From assembly GCA_964489835.1 (NCBI GenBank), contig CAZBBC010000004.1, forward strand, positions 1 to 64,000: a stretch of 64,000 bases of DNA. The letters are read 5' to 3'. The notes under the pieces were generated by a model, which did not search any database, had not been told where the DNA came from, and worked only from the letters and a program-made list of their open reading frames with translations. Position 1 is the stretch's first letter. The number at the start of each line of letters is the position of its first letter. Both the position numbers and the translations under genes were made by a program. The DNA comes from CAZBBC01 sp964489835. Lineage in GTDB: Bacteria; Calditrichota; Calditrichia; JAJRVZ01. Below, one piece after another: positions 18,754-27,767 of the stretch.

Positions 18754-19374
18754 CCATACTAAAATATGTTTTAAATTTACAAAAAATCAGTGGTTAATCC
18801 GATAAGTTATAAATTACTAATTATGTATATGATTTTGTATTCTACTTTATACCTGTAAAGTTAACATCAGCATCTTTTCTATCCACATCGACGGATAGCT
18901 GGCTGATTAAATTCCTATACAATCTGAATCGGTTACCCGTCCTGAAGACCGAAAGGTCTGCTTCGTGGTTTATGAATAGATCAGGTGATAGAATATAAAA
19001 ATCATTTATTCGAAAAATTTTATTTCAAATTAAATAATTAATAAATTTTATCATAACGAAAATGTGATATATTAAACCACATCATTCATGATTAGTAAAT
19101 TAGGAAACAATAAGAATAATTTCTGTAGTAATTTTAAGATTTTAATCAGCATCTTTGTCTTCGATAATAGAAATAATAAATTCGTTACTGAGGTATAATT
19201 GAATTAATTTATCTGAAATAAGAATTTCTCATTTTTTCAGTGTTTTAGAGTATGGAAATATGTTCAAACAATTTATGATAATTATTGCTTATAACGTAAC
19301 ATTTTTTACCAACGAATTTTCGCAAGTGATATAATATTTTTAGATCAGAATTTATCAATGAATAAAAATACGAT
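18754..19374. other. Long divergent intergenic region lysC/murB
   Basis: About 620 bases without a gene separate divergent lysC and murB. The segment 18860-18975 is less AT-rich than its flanks and contains two hairpins (described separately). The rest, 19000-19374, is AT-rich and featureless to my eye. Both promoters must lie here. I looked for the conserved cores of the lysine, SAM and TPP riboswitches on both strands and did not find them. Confidence 0.6.
18879..18968. other. Candidate structured RNA element
   Basis: Two inverted repeats lie close together. CTATCC at 18879-18884 pairs with GGATAG at 18893-18898 around an eight-base loop. GACC at 18947-18950 pairs with GGTC at 18955-18958 around GAAA, and the stem extends through GAA/TTC with a bulge. 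On the plus strand the second loop is a GNRA tetraloop, typical of structured RNA, which would place it upstream of murB. On the minus strand it would be in the lysC leader. I recognise no known riboswitch class. Confidence 0.25.
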
Positions 19375-20400
19375 ATGTGCACATTTAAAAAATTACAACA
19401 CAGGTTTAAAGAGCACTCCCTGATCTTAAAACAAGATGAAGCATTGGCTAAATACTCCACCATAGGTGTTGGAGGAAATGCTAAGCTATTGGTATCTGTG
19501 AAAAATAGTAACCAATTGGAAAAAGCAATATTATTAGCAAACACTCAAGCCCACCAATTTATTATAATTGGAAAGGGAAGTAATATAATTTTTTCAGATT
19601 CGGGATATGACGGTCTGGTTATAATAAATACATCCAAAAAGTGGAAAGTCGTTGGCAAACTTGAAGGAGAAGAATCCAAGATATCGACAAAGGCCAGATT
19701 TAAATCTCTTCAAAGTGAGATAATAAGTAATTATGATAATGCAAGTACTCCAGACATAAGAATTCGTGCTGACTCAGGGGTAAGAATTGATTATTTGAGA
19801 AAGGCGATGTATAAAGAAGGGATTACAGGTTTGGAATGGTTTGCGGGAATCCCCTCAACAGTTGGTGGGGCTATATACATGAATATGCATGGGGGCGAGT
19901 ATTTCTTCGGGGATCTGGTTGAATGTGCCCATATAACTGATGGTCAAAATAAAAGACGAGTAGATAAAGACTATTTTAAATTTGCCTATGATTGGAGTAT
20001 TCTTCATGAAACACACGAAATTATTTTAGAGGCAGATCTTCGTTTAAAAAGGGGGAATATAGAAAAAGCCCGGTTATTAGCAAAAAAATGGGCGAAAGCT
20101 AAATATTCTCAACCAAGAAGATCAGCCGGTTGTATTTTCCGGAATTTATCAACTGATGAGCAATTAAAGCTAAATTTACCAACCCCTTCTGTCGGTTATA
20201 TCATTGACCAGATTCTTGAGCTAAAGGGAACGCGTATTGGAGATGCGATAATATCGACCAGTCATGCCGCATTTATTGAAAATTTAGGTCAGGCAACTAC
20301 ACATGATGTTCTTACTCTCATTAAGTTAGTCAAAAGGGAAGCAAAGTCAAAGTTAGGTATTGAATTGAAAGAGGAAGTTCAAATAATAGGAAAACAATAA
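19375..20400 (+). CDS. murB: UDP-N-acetylenolpyruvoylglucosamine reductase
   Basis: MurB is an FAD enzyme that reduces the MurA product to UDP-MurNAc in peptidoglycan synthesis. The FAD-binding motif is IGKGSNIIFSD, followed by GLEWFAGIPSTVGGAIYMN. The proton donor segment reads SAGCIFRN, with Cys where E. coli has Ser229. The C-terminal region GTRIGDAIIS then HAAFIENLGQAT fits. Compared with usual MurB there is an extra stretch of about 30-40 residues between the IIN strand and the IRADSGV strand (residues about 85-125). It has 341 residues. It is followed 12 bases later by murA. The start has no clear ribosome binding site. Confidence 0.93.
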   Translation: MCTFKKLQHRFKEHSLILKQDEALAKYSTIGVGGNAKLLVSVKNSNQLEKAILLANTQAHQFIIIGKGSNIIFSDSGYDGLVIINTSKKWKVVGKLEGEESKISTKARFKSLQSEIISNYDNASTPDIRIRADSGVRIDYLRKAMYKEGITGLEWFAGIPSTVGGAIYMNMHGGEYFFGDLVECAHITDGQNKRRVDKDYFKFAYDWSILHETHEIILEADLRLKRGNIEKARLLAKKWAKAKYSQPRRSAGCIFRNLSTDEQLKLNLPTPSVGYIIDQILELKGTRIGDAIISTSHAAFIENLGQATTHDVLTLIKLVKREAKSKLGIELKEEVQIIGKQ

Positions 20401-20412
20401 AAACGGTGACAT

Positions 20413-21672
20413 ATGGGAAAATATATTATAAAGGGTGAAAACACACTTAAAGGCGAAATTTTTATATCGGGAAATAAGAATGCAGCGCTTCCAATCATTG
20501 CCGCAACCGCATTATCCGATGAACCATGTGTTTTGGAAAATATTCCTCAAATTCGTGATGTACAAGTAATGCTTGATCTGCTAGTCAAACTTGGGAAGAA
20601 AGTTGAGAAACTTAAAGATAATAAATATCAAATAAGCGGTGTGTTATCAGAATATAAACTAGATGATAGACTCGCAGGCAACCTGCGAGCATCAATTTTA
20701 TATTTAGGCGTATTATTAGCACGATCAGGTGAAGTTGAAATGACACCGCCGGGTGGTTGCGTCCTGGGCCGCAGGAATGTCGACAGTCATTTTGATGCTA
20801 TTTCAGCTTTAGGTGCAGAAGTAAAAATTGAAGACAAAAAATATGTTGCCCGTCTTAACCACCCACATCCAGCGGATATTTTTTTGAAAGAGGCTTCAGT
20901 AACGGCAACTGAAAATGCCATGTTACTTGCATCAGGTATCAAAGGGGAAACGATTATTAGAAATGCTGCATCAGAGCCCCATATTGTTGATTTGGCAATC
21001 GTTTTAAAAAAAATGGGTGTTAAGATATCGGGTGATGGTACAAATACGATAAAAATTAAGGGTATTAAAAAGTTTCAAGGATTTGAGCACCGGATAATGC
21101 CCGACCATATTGAAGCAGGGACTTTTTCTATCGCGGCTGCCTGCACAGGAAGTGAATTAATCATCCACGATGCCTATGAGAAACATTTACATATGACGGA
21201 ATATTTTTTAAAAAAACTTAATGTAGATATGAAATTCATTGATCATAAAACACTGCATATAAAACCTTCGCGATTGATTTCGAAAGTAAAGAAAATACAG
21301 GTCACCACCTGGCCCGGCTTTCCAACAGATCTGATGAGTCCGATTATTGTATTGGCTACACAAGCTGAAGGTGTAACGCTCTGTCATGATTGGATGTATG
21401 AATCCCGGATGTTTTTTGTAGATAAATTAATTGCAATGGGAGCACAAATTACACAATGTGATCCTCATCGGGTATTGGTTGTTGGGCCGACAGAACTAAG
21501 AGGTCAGGTTTTAAGCAGTCCGGATATTAGAGCTGGAATTGCCCTAATGATTGCTGCGATGTCTGCCAGGGGAGTTAGTGAAATAGATAAAGCAGAATTA
21601 ATTGATCGTGGGTATGAGAATATAGCCACACGTTTAAATATGATCGGAGCCAATATAAAACGCGTGGATTAA
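20413..21672 (+). CDS. murA: UDP-N-acetylglucosamine enolpyruvyl transferase
   Basis: MurA transfers enolpyruvate from PEP to UDP-GlcNAc, the first committed step of peptidoglycan synthesis. SGNKNAALPI near the N-terminus carries the conserved Lys-Asn pair. The active-site loop PPGGCVLGRRNVDSH carries Cys116, the residue alkylated by fosfomycin in characterised enzymes, so this enzyme is predicted to be sensitive. At 419 residues it is of standard length. It follows murB directly; the two consecutive pathway enzymes form a mini-operon in reverse reaction order. Confidence 0.96.
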   Translation: MGKYIIKGENTLKGEIFISGNKNAALPIIAATALSDEPCVLENIPQIRDVQVMLDLLVKLGKKVEKLKDNKYQISGVLSEYKLDDRLAGNLRASILYLGVLLARSGEVEMTPPGGCVLGRRNVDSHFDAISALGAEVKIEDKKYVARLNHPHPADIFLKEASVTATENAMLLASGIKGETIIRNAASEPHIVDLAIVLKKMGVKISGDGTNTIKIKGIKKFQGFEHRIMPDHIEAGTFSIAAACTGSELIIHDAYEKHLHMTEYFLKKLNVDMKFIDHKTLHIKPSRLISKVKKIQVTTWPGFPTDLMSPIIVLATQAEGVTLCHDWMYESRMFFVDKLIAMGAQITQCDPHRVLVVGPTELRGQVLSSPDIRAGIALMIAAMSARGVSEIDKAELIDRGYENIATRLNMIGANIKRVD

Positions 21673-21674
21673 TA

Positions 21675-21691
21675 TAAGAATAGTATTCTTA
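21675..21691. terminator. Possible bidirectional terminator
   Basis: A 17-base inverted repeat (AAGAAT, three-base loop, ATTCTT, plus a flanking T/A pair) lies between the convergent murA and lpxH genes. The stem is AT-rich and no T-run follows closely, so it is weak. Its placement is the main support. Confidence 0.25.
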
Positions 21692-21715
21692 CATAAACTT
21701 GTTATAATCAATAAA

Positions 21716-22456
21716 TTAATCAATGCTTGCTTCTTGACTTAAATATTTAAGACCTAGATTTTTTCCATCAAAAACAGCATAGCTATAATGAAACAACCAG
21801 TCTCCCAGATTAGTATACTTTTTGCCGTTTTCTTCATGTACATAGGGATTATGCCGGTGGCCCATGATTACATAATCGTATCCTTCACTGAATCGCTGGC
21901 GGGCAAAATCAATATAGTCTTTGTGATCGTTCATATCGACACGGTTGGTGTAGTGCCGGCTGGAGCCTGAGACAAAACGGGCAAAAGGTATACCCCAGTC
22001 CGGGTGTATATAACGGTAAAGGTGGATGCTCAGACGGTTACGTAATATTTTTTTTAACAAACGGTATCCGTGGTCTTTTTTGGCTACACCATCGCCGTGA
22101 AAAAGATAAAATTGCTTACCATCGATGTCACCGGTCCATTCATTGAGCACAGTTTGTATCCCTAATTCTCGCTCAAAAAAAGTTCCCAACCAAAAATCAT
22201 GATTTCCGGCCAGATAGACAATCTCTATATTTTTTTCTCTCATCCGAGCTAACTGGCGGATCACAGCAAAGTGTTTTTTGGGAATAACATATTTATATTC
22301 GAACCAGAAATCGAAAAGATCTCCGACAAAAAAAATGCGTGAAGCCGATTCTTCCAGATTCATAAGAAAACGAATGAAATTTTTAACCCGGTCACGTTCA
22401 ATGTTTTCCGGCTGCTCACCAAGATGAACATCAGAAATAAAATATGTTAAACCCAT
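21716..22456 (-). CDS. lpxH: UDP-2,3-diacylglucosamine pyrophosphatase
   Basis: LpxH hydrolyses UDP-2,3-diacylglucosamine to lipid X and UMP in lipid A synthesis, acting at the inner membrane surface. It is a calcineurin-like metallophosphoesterase with all metal motifs: SDVHLG at the N-terminus, VGDLFD, LAGNHD, LFHGDG and MGHRHNP. At 246 residues it matches the family. It implies a lipopolysaccharide-type outer membrane. It is a single gene convergent with murA. No other lipid A gene is present in this window. Confidence 0.92.
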   Translation of the reverse strand: MGLTYFISDVHLGEQPENIERDRVKNFIRFLMNLEESASRIFFVGDLFDFWFEYKYVIPKKHFAVIRQLARMREKNIEIVYLAGNHDFWLGTFFERELGIQTVLNEWTGDIDGKQFYLFHGDGVAKKDHGYRLLKKILRNRLSIHLYRYIHPDWGIPFARFVSGSSRHYTNRVDMNDHKDYIDFARQRFSEGYDYVIMGHRHNPYVHEENGKKYTNLGDWLFHYSYAVFDGKNLGLKYLSQEASID

Positions 22457-22605
22457 GAGATGATAATTTTCGCTGGTTTATATAATATTTATTGAGAATG
22501 AAGCTAAAGATAATCGAAAGAAAAAGCAACCAGGTATGTGGGGGGGCCGCATGCTGTGCTCTGGTTGAGTAGGGAATTTATAGTCAGTTCCTAATTCCCA
22601 ATTGA

Positions 22606-22875
22606 TATGTTTATACCGAAGGGAAATCATCTATCCGTAAAAGGGTCTTTAATGAAATATTTTCTAATCTGGAAAAATGAGGTCTTGGTCAGCATAATGT
22701 TCCCAATGCCGGAAAGGGTATAGAAAATTTACCTGAGACAAGACCGTTCGCTCTTGGAGATTCTGTGGATAAAACAGAAATGATGCAGAATATCAGCAAA
22801 GCTATCCGGCGGGGTGGGATTGATAATTTTCCTCAAAAAGAAGATGATCTGGCGGTTGTCAAAAAATTTATCCTG
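22606..22875 (+). pseudogene. Remnant of VWA/CoxE-like gene
   Basis: In one frame the translation reads through GKSSIRKRVFNEIFSNLEK, an internal TGA at 22678-22680, then GLGQHNVPNAGKGIENLPET, FALGDS and ISKAIRRGG. This resembles the segment that precedes the von Willebrand A domain in CoxE-like VWA proteins (an LxxxGLGxH...G.E..PETRP.xFGD pattern). The similarity ends where the VWA domain should begin, and stop codons lie upstream in the same frame. The 73-codon reading from 22765 is therefore not an intact gene. The parent family is recognised from memory of the pattern, so it is moderately certain. Confidence 0.55.
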
Positions 22876-23015
22876 GAATCTTTATTTCAAAGTTTATTTT
22901 TAAGTAAATTTGAAGCAAATGCTCAGGTTCCCAAATACTTTTTCCTATTTTTCACTTCTCACCTTTCAATATCCCAAATAGAATGATAGGGAAAAAATAT
23001 ACAGCGAGAGAAATA

Positions 23016-23561
23016 ATGAATAAAGTATTGATATATCTAGCACCGGGTTTTGAAGAAATAGAAGCGGTTACAATTATAGATTTACTAAGACGTGCCGGTA
23101 TTGATGTAACCATCGCCGGGCTTGAGCAAGAAGCGGTTACCGGATCACATGGTATTACAATCGCGTGTGACACTTATTATGAAAGCGTGGATGCGGATGA
23201 CTTTGATTGTCTGATTTTACCCGGAGGGCAACCGGGGACGAATAATCTTAAAAACGATCAACGCGTACTGGAGACCATTCGAAAGTTTGACAGAGGGAAA
23301 AAGATTATAGGCGCCATATGCGCCGCTCCGACTGTTTTATACACAGCTGGTATATTGAAAAACATTAGAGTGACCAGTTATCCAACCGAAAAGAATGTAT
23401 TTGATCCTTCACTGTACGAAGAAAGTCATGTGGTTAGTGATGGGAACATTATCACCAGTCGTGGGGTTGGTACCGCCATTGAATTTGCCCTGGAAATTAT
23501 CGGTAGAATCAAAGGAAATGCCGTAAAACTTCAAACAGCCGAACATATCTTATGGTCATGA
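23016..23561 (+). CDS. DJ-1/PfpI family protein
   Basis: This is a class I glutamine-amidotransferase-like protein of the DJ-1/YajL subgroup, about 181 residues. It has YLAPGFEEIEAV at the N-terminus with the conserved Glu, LPGGQPGTNNL, and the nucleophile elbow GAICAAP with Cys102. YajL-type proteins act as oxidative-stress chaperones, and deglycase activity has been claimed; ThiJ is an old name. The ATG at 23016 follows GAGAG, and the longer frame from 22983 is not needed. It is convergent with the nrdJ gene. Confidence 0.88.
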   Translation: MNKVLIYLAPGFEEIEAVTIIDLLRRAGIDVTIAGLEQEAVTGSHGITIACDTYYESVDADDFDCLILPGGQPGTNNLKNDQRVLETIRKFDRGKKIIGAICAAPTVLYTAGILKNIRVTSYPTEKNVFDPSLYEESHVVSDGNIITSRGVGTAIEFALEIIGRIKGNAVKLQTAEHILWS

Positions 23562-23590
23562 ATAAAGTTAGGAATTAACCGGAAAATTTC

Positions 23591-26500
23591 TTAGGAACAA
23601 CCCATCGAATTGCCGCAATTTAAGCAACGGTAACAGGTACCATTTCGAATGGTGATATGTCCGCACAGATCACAGGGAGGGGCGTCTCCGGCGAGATTTG
23701 ATAGAAAGTCGTCCACTTGGGCATTATCATTAGATTGAATTCTACCCATCGCAGATTTTTCTTCGATATCTTTCTCAACATCATAGGATGTATCATCCAC
23801 TTCTGTCGGGGCAACCTGCATAAGATCTGTTCTTCCTAAATATTCTGACCCTAGTACCCGAAATATAAAATCCAGTGGTGATGTTGCATTTCGAACATTT
23901 GGATGATCTGTAAAACCGGATGGTTCAAAACGCGTATAGATAAATTTTTCAACAAATTTTTGCAGTGGAACCCCATATTGAAGACCAAGGCTAATGGCAA
24001 CAGCAAAACAGTTTAGAAGACTTTTGTATGAAGCCCCGGCTTTAAACATGTCAATAAATATTTCTCCGATTTGACCATTTTTATACTCACCGGTTCGAAA
24101 GAAAATCCTCTGACCACCAATCGTAGCGGCATAATTATAACCGGTACGTTTTGACGGTAGTCTCAGTTTCTCACCCCGGTGTACAATATCTTTTAATGCT
24201 TCTTTGAGTAATTCCTCGGTTTTATCCTGAATCGATTCACCGCTATTAGTTTCATCATTATTTTTACCGCTACTCAGCGGTTGCGATCCTTTTGATCCAT
24301 CCCGGTACATAGCGATCGATTTCAGGCCTAATTTCCAGGCCTGAAGGTATATTTCCCGGATTTCTTCAACGTTACATTCATTGGGCAGATTAACTGTTTT
24401 GGAAATCGCACCGGAAAGAAACGGCTGAACAGCAGCCATCATCTTAACATGACCCATTGCCCCTATAAATCTCTTTCCCGTACCGCATTTGTTTGCCGTA
24501 TCAAAGACCGGAAAATGCTGCTCTTTCAGATGGGGAGCTCCCTCAATCGATTCTGTTCCGTTGATATAGAGAACCGCTTCCTGTATCTGAGATTCCGCTA
24601 ATCCCTTTTCTTTTAGCTTACCTGGATTGATATGACGGGTATATTCATTCAAAGCCTTCATTTGCCCGATATCATGCTGAGCCTCTTCGATTTCTTTTTC
24701 TGTATAACCAAGTTTCTGCAAATTTTCAAGGTTGATATGAGGAGCATTTTCGAGCGAATCATGCCCCAGTACAAAAGAAACAATATCCAGAATTTCATCA
24801 CTGGAGTATCCTAATGTTTTCAGAGCCCGCGGGAGTGACTGATTGATGATTTTAAAATATCCCCCACCGGCCAGCTTTTTCCACTTCACCAGAGAAAAAT
24901 CCGGTTCAATACCGGTTGTATCACAATCCATAAGCAAACCAATCGTACCGGTTGGGGCCAGAACCGTGGCCTGGGAGTTTCGGTAACCAAACTGTTGGCC
25001 CAATTCTATTGCTCTGTCCCAATCTTTGCGGGCAGAAGTGAGCAGATAATCGGGACAGATCTGATCATCGATGGTATCTACAGCATCACGATGCATTTGC
25101 ATTACATTTAACATTGGTTCTCTATTCATAGAGAAACCATGAAAGGCTCCTTTTACTTTCGCTATTTTAGCAGAGACCTGATAGGCATGTCCGGTCATAA
25201 TTGCGGTTATGGCCCCAGCGATGGCACGTGCCTCATCACTGTCATAGGGTATACCCTGAACCATAAGCAGTGTCCCCAGATTGGCATATCCGAGGCCGAG
25301 TGGGCGGTAATCATGACTGTTTTGAGCTATCCTCTCCGTAGGGTAAGATGATAGATCTACCAGTAATTCCTGGGCAATAAAAAGGATTTTACAGGTATGA
25401 CGAAATCCCTCAACATCAAATTCTCCTGCTTCGTTTAAAAATTTGATTAGATTTACAGAAGAAAGATTACAGGCGGAGTTGTCTAAAAACATATATTCCG
25501 AACAGGGATTAGAAGCATTGATCGGTCCGGTATTCGGGCAGGTGTGCCAGCGATTGATGGTATCATGAAACTGTAATCCCGGATCAGCGGTAGACCAGGC
25601 TGCTTTACAGATCTCATCCATCAGATATTCAGCCTTATATGTTTTAGCTATCTCCCCACTCAGACGGTAATGGGTATCCCAGGACCCTTTACTTTCAACC
25701 GCGCGCATAAAATCGTCGACCACGCGTACAGAATTGTTTGAATTCTGACCAGAAACAGTTCGGTAGGCCTCTCCATTAAAATCAGTCGGATAGCCTTCTT
25801 TAATTAACGATTTTGCTTTATTCTCCTCCCGGACCTTCCATTGAATAAAGTCTAAGATTTCAGGATGATCAACATCGAGAATTACCATTTTAGCAGCGCG
25901 TCGGGTTGTCCCTCCAGATTTTGTAGCTGCCGCGCCTTTATCCAGAACCTCCAGGAATGAAAGCAAACCGGATGAGGTACCACCACCACTCAACTTTTCA
26001 TCCTTGCTGCGCAAAACCGAAAAATTGGTACCGGTGCCAGACCCGAATTTAAATAGCTTTGCCTCTGTTTTGACCAGTTCAAATATGGACATTAAATCGT
26101 CAGTGACAGCATTTATAAAGCAGGCAGAACCCTGTGGATGAGAGAATGAATCACTGGTCTCTTTTATAGTGTTTGAATCCGGATCCCAAAAATAGTTACC
26201 ACCATTTCCTTCGATACCATATTGGTGAAATAATCCAACATTAAACCATACCGGTGAATTAAAGGCACCATGTTGATTGATTAGAATATGAGATAATTCG
26301 GCCTCAAAAGTATTAGCATCCTCCTCGGAAGAAAAGTACTCTTGTTTTTCTCCAAACCAACGGATAGTATTGGCAATACGATGCACGATTTGTTTCGCAG
26401 AAGTTTCATGTCCTGTGTCTGGTACACCGGCACGCCGGCAGTATTTTGAAGCCAGTATATCCATGGCTAACTGAGACCATGATTTAGGAACATCAAGATT

Positions 26501-26746
26501 CTGCAATTCAAAAACTACATCCCCATTTGGTTCGGTAATGCGAGAACTCCGTCTCTCATATATAACAGCATCAAGCGGGTCAACATTTTTGGTGGTAAAG
26601 AATCGATCGACCTCTAACCCATTATCAACTTTTTTGGTGATAGTTTCCTCGGTTTTGTGCTGCTTGTCAGTGGTTTTTGTCTCAACAGATGGATTAATAT
26701 CTGATTCATCTAAAAATAGATCAGTAATAGTTTGTTTAGAGGACAT
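23591..26746 (-). CDS. nrdJ: Adenosylcobalamin-dependent ribonucleotide reductase (class II)
   Basis: This enzyme makes deoxyribonucleotides using coenzyme B12, without needing oxygen. It is a single large chain of 1051 residues. Recognisable segments are FNSPVWFNVGL, GSACFINAV, FKFGSGTGTNFS, NPCSEYMFLDNSACNLSS with active-site cysteines, and VLAPTGTIG. A helical insertion at about 670-745 and a C-terminal zinc-finger-like tail (CDLCG, then CYRCLNCGNSMGC) mark the long NrdJ form. It implies cobalamin supply by uptake or synthesis. I looked upstream on the minus strand for a cobalamin riboswitch and saw none. Confidence 0.95.
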   Translation of the reverse strand: MSSKQTITDLFLDESDINPSVETKTTDKQHKTEETITKKVDNGLEVDRFFTTKNVDPLDAVIYERRSSRITEPNGDVVFELQNLDVPKSWSQLAMDILASKYCRRAGVPDTGHETSAKQIVHRIANTIRWFGEKQEYFSSEEDANTFEAELSHILINQHGAFNSPVWFNVGLFHQYGIEGNGGNYFWDPDSNTIKETSDSFSHPQGSACFINAVTDDLMSIFELVKTEAKLFKFGSGTGTNFSVLRSKDEKLSGGGTSSGLLSFLEVLDKGAAATKSGGTTRRAAKMVILDVDHPEILDFIQWKVREENKAKSLIKEGYPTDFNGEAYRTVSGQNSNNSVRVVDDFMRAVESKGSWDTHYRLSGEIAKTYKAEYLMDEICKAAWSTADPGLQFHDTINRWHTCPNTGPINASNPCSEYMFLDNSACNLSSVNLIKFLNEAGEFDVEGFRHTCKILFIAQELLVDLSSYPTERIAQNSHDYRPLGLGYANLGTLLMVQGIPYDSDEARAIAGAITAIMTGHAYQVSAKIAKVKGAFHGFSMNREPMLNVMQMHRDAVDTIDDQICPDYLLTSARKDWDRAIELGQQFGYRNSQATVLAPTGTIGLLMDCDTTGIEPDFSLVKWKKLAGGGYFKIINQSLPRALKTLGYSSDEILDIVSFVLGHDSLENAPHINLENLQKLGYTEKEIEEAQHDIGQMKALNEYTRHINPGKLKEKGLAESQIQEAVLYINGTESIEGAPHLKEQHFPVFDTANKCGTGKRFIGAMGHVKMMAAVQPFLSGAISKTVNLPNECNVEEIREIYLQAWKLGLKSIAMYRDGSKGSQPLSSGKNNDETNSGESIQDKTEELLKEALKDIVHRGEKLRLPSKRTGYNYAATIGGQRIFFRTGEYKNGQIGEIFIDMFKAGASYKSLLNCFAVAISLGLQYGVPLQKFVEKFIYTRFEPSGFTDHPNVRNATSPLDFIFRVLGSEYLGRTDLMQVAPTEVDDTSYDVEKDIEEKSAMGRIQSNDNAQVDDFLSNLAGDAPPCDLCGHITIRNGTCYRCLNCGNSMGCS

Positions 26747-27104
26747 ACAATCACCCCATGAATGATAATGGTTAAATCTATATTATATAATTAGTTATAT
26801 TCTTGACTTGAAATTAAGTACTTTATATAGAATAAAATCAGTAGAACAAAATAAAGGCTAGTTTTTATTCCAATTTGGAAAAATCTAACGTTAACACCGA
26901 GACTAATATACGAAAAAATTTTTCACCTAAAAGTTTTTTTTTCTTCTTGATTTTCTGAAAAATTTTACAATTTTTTTAATTACAAGAGCTTAGGAAGAGT
27001 AATTTTTTTTAAACTTTTTTTATTTACAATTTGGTAAGACAAAACAGATCAAAAAGAGAATATAATATTTTGGAAAGGAGAGTAAAAAAGTTGAATATTC
27101 TTTA
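26747..27104. other. AT-rich intergenic region
   Basis: About 360 bases between nrdJ and the PilZ gene. It holds no gene or RNA I can recognise. It is very AT-rich with several T-runs (26934-26945, 27006-27022), which on the plus strand could serve as termination or simply reflect composition. The nrdJ promoter should lie near its left end. Confidence 0.5.
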
Positions 27105-27497
27105 TTAATTATAGGAGGGACCGTATTTTTTTTGGAGAATTCGCAGACGATCTAAACTTTTCAATGAATTATAATCAGAACCTCTTCCAAAAGCGGAAAA
27201 CTGAGCACCGATTAAACATTTATCAGGACTATTATTTTCGTTAATCCATTTGATTTTGCCAAATAATCGTAGATTTTTTTCACCGGGGATTTGAATATCT
27301 ATACATACGGGTTCACCGCTGTTAAATTTTTTCTCAGAGGCAAAACAAACACCGCTTTTAGTTATGTTAAAAAGCCGCATCGGTTTTGAAAAACGCTCGA
27401 AAAATCCCAGCTTGTTGCGTTTACGAAACGTAACAGAAGCACCGGGGATTTTTATCCGGTCATAAACGCGTTTATCAATCTTAGAAAGCACCCTCAC
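27105..27497 (-). CDS. PilZ domain protein
   Basis: This is a small single-domain protein of about 130 residues with the PilZ fold, the common receptor for cyclic di-GMP. The N-terminal RxxxR motif is RVYDR, and the second motif reads NITKSG, where the usual D/N-x-S-x-x-G has Thr in place of Ser. It ends with an IGAQF strand and a short C-terminal helix. The start is a GTG at 27497 or, more likely given GAGG spacing, a GTG at 27491. It stands alone, so its target (motility, exopolysaccharide or transcription) cannot be inferred. It is the only cyclic di-GMP-related gene in the window. Confidence 0.75.
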   Translation of the reverse strand: MRVLSKIDKRVYDRIKIPGASVTFRKRNKLGFFERFSKPMRLFNITKSGVCFASEKKFNSGEPVCIDIQIPGEKNLRLFGKIKWINENNSPDKCLIGAQFSAFGRGSDYNSLKSLDRLRILQKKYGPSYN

Positions 27498-27767
27498 CTC
27501 AAAAAAGATATTTTTAGAGATTAATAGACATTCACCATATCTGGATTTTATAGAAAAAAATCCTTAATGTCAGTGATAGTTATCACTTCTCAAAAAATAA
27601 ATCAATAATTTGTAAGAAACAAAATATTTTATACTAAGATTACCAGCCATATAAGCCTTTCTTGATTGTTTTTTCATAATTGTGTAAATATCAATCACCA
27701 TCACTTCCCAAGTATTCAATTAACTCAAATGGATTAATACTTCTTTTCTGATAAACCGGAGAAAATG

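Noticed and set aside
18754..19000. Lysine riboswitch upstream of lysC
   Set aside because: The expected conserved core is not visible on the minus strand; only unassigned hairpins were found.
26747..27000. Cobalamin riboswitch upstream of nrdJ
   Set aside because: No B12-box-like sequence was seen on the minus strand, and the region is too AT-poor in G and C to hold the usual core.
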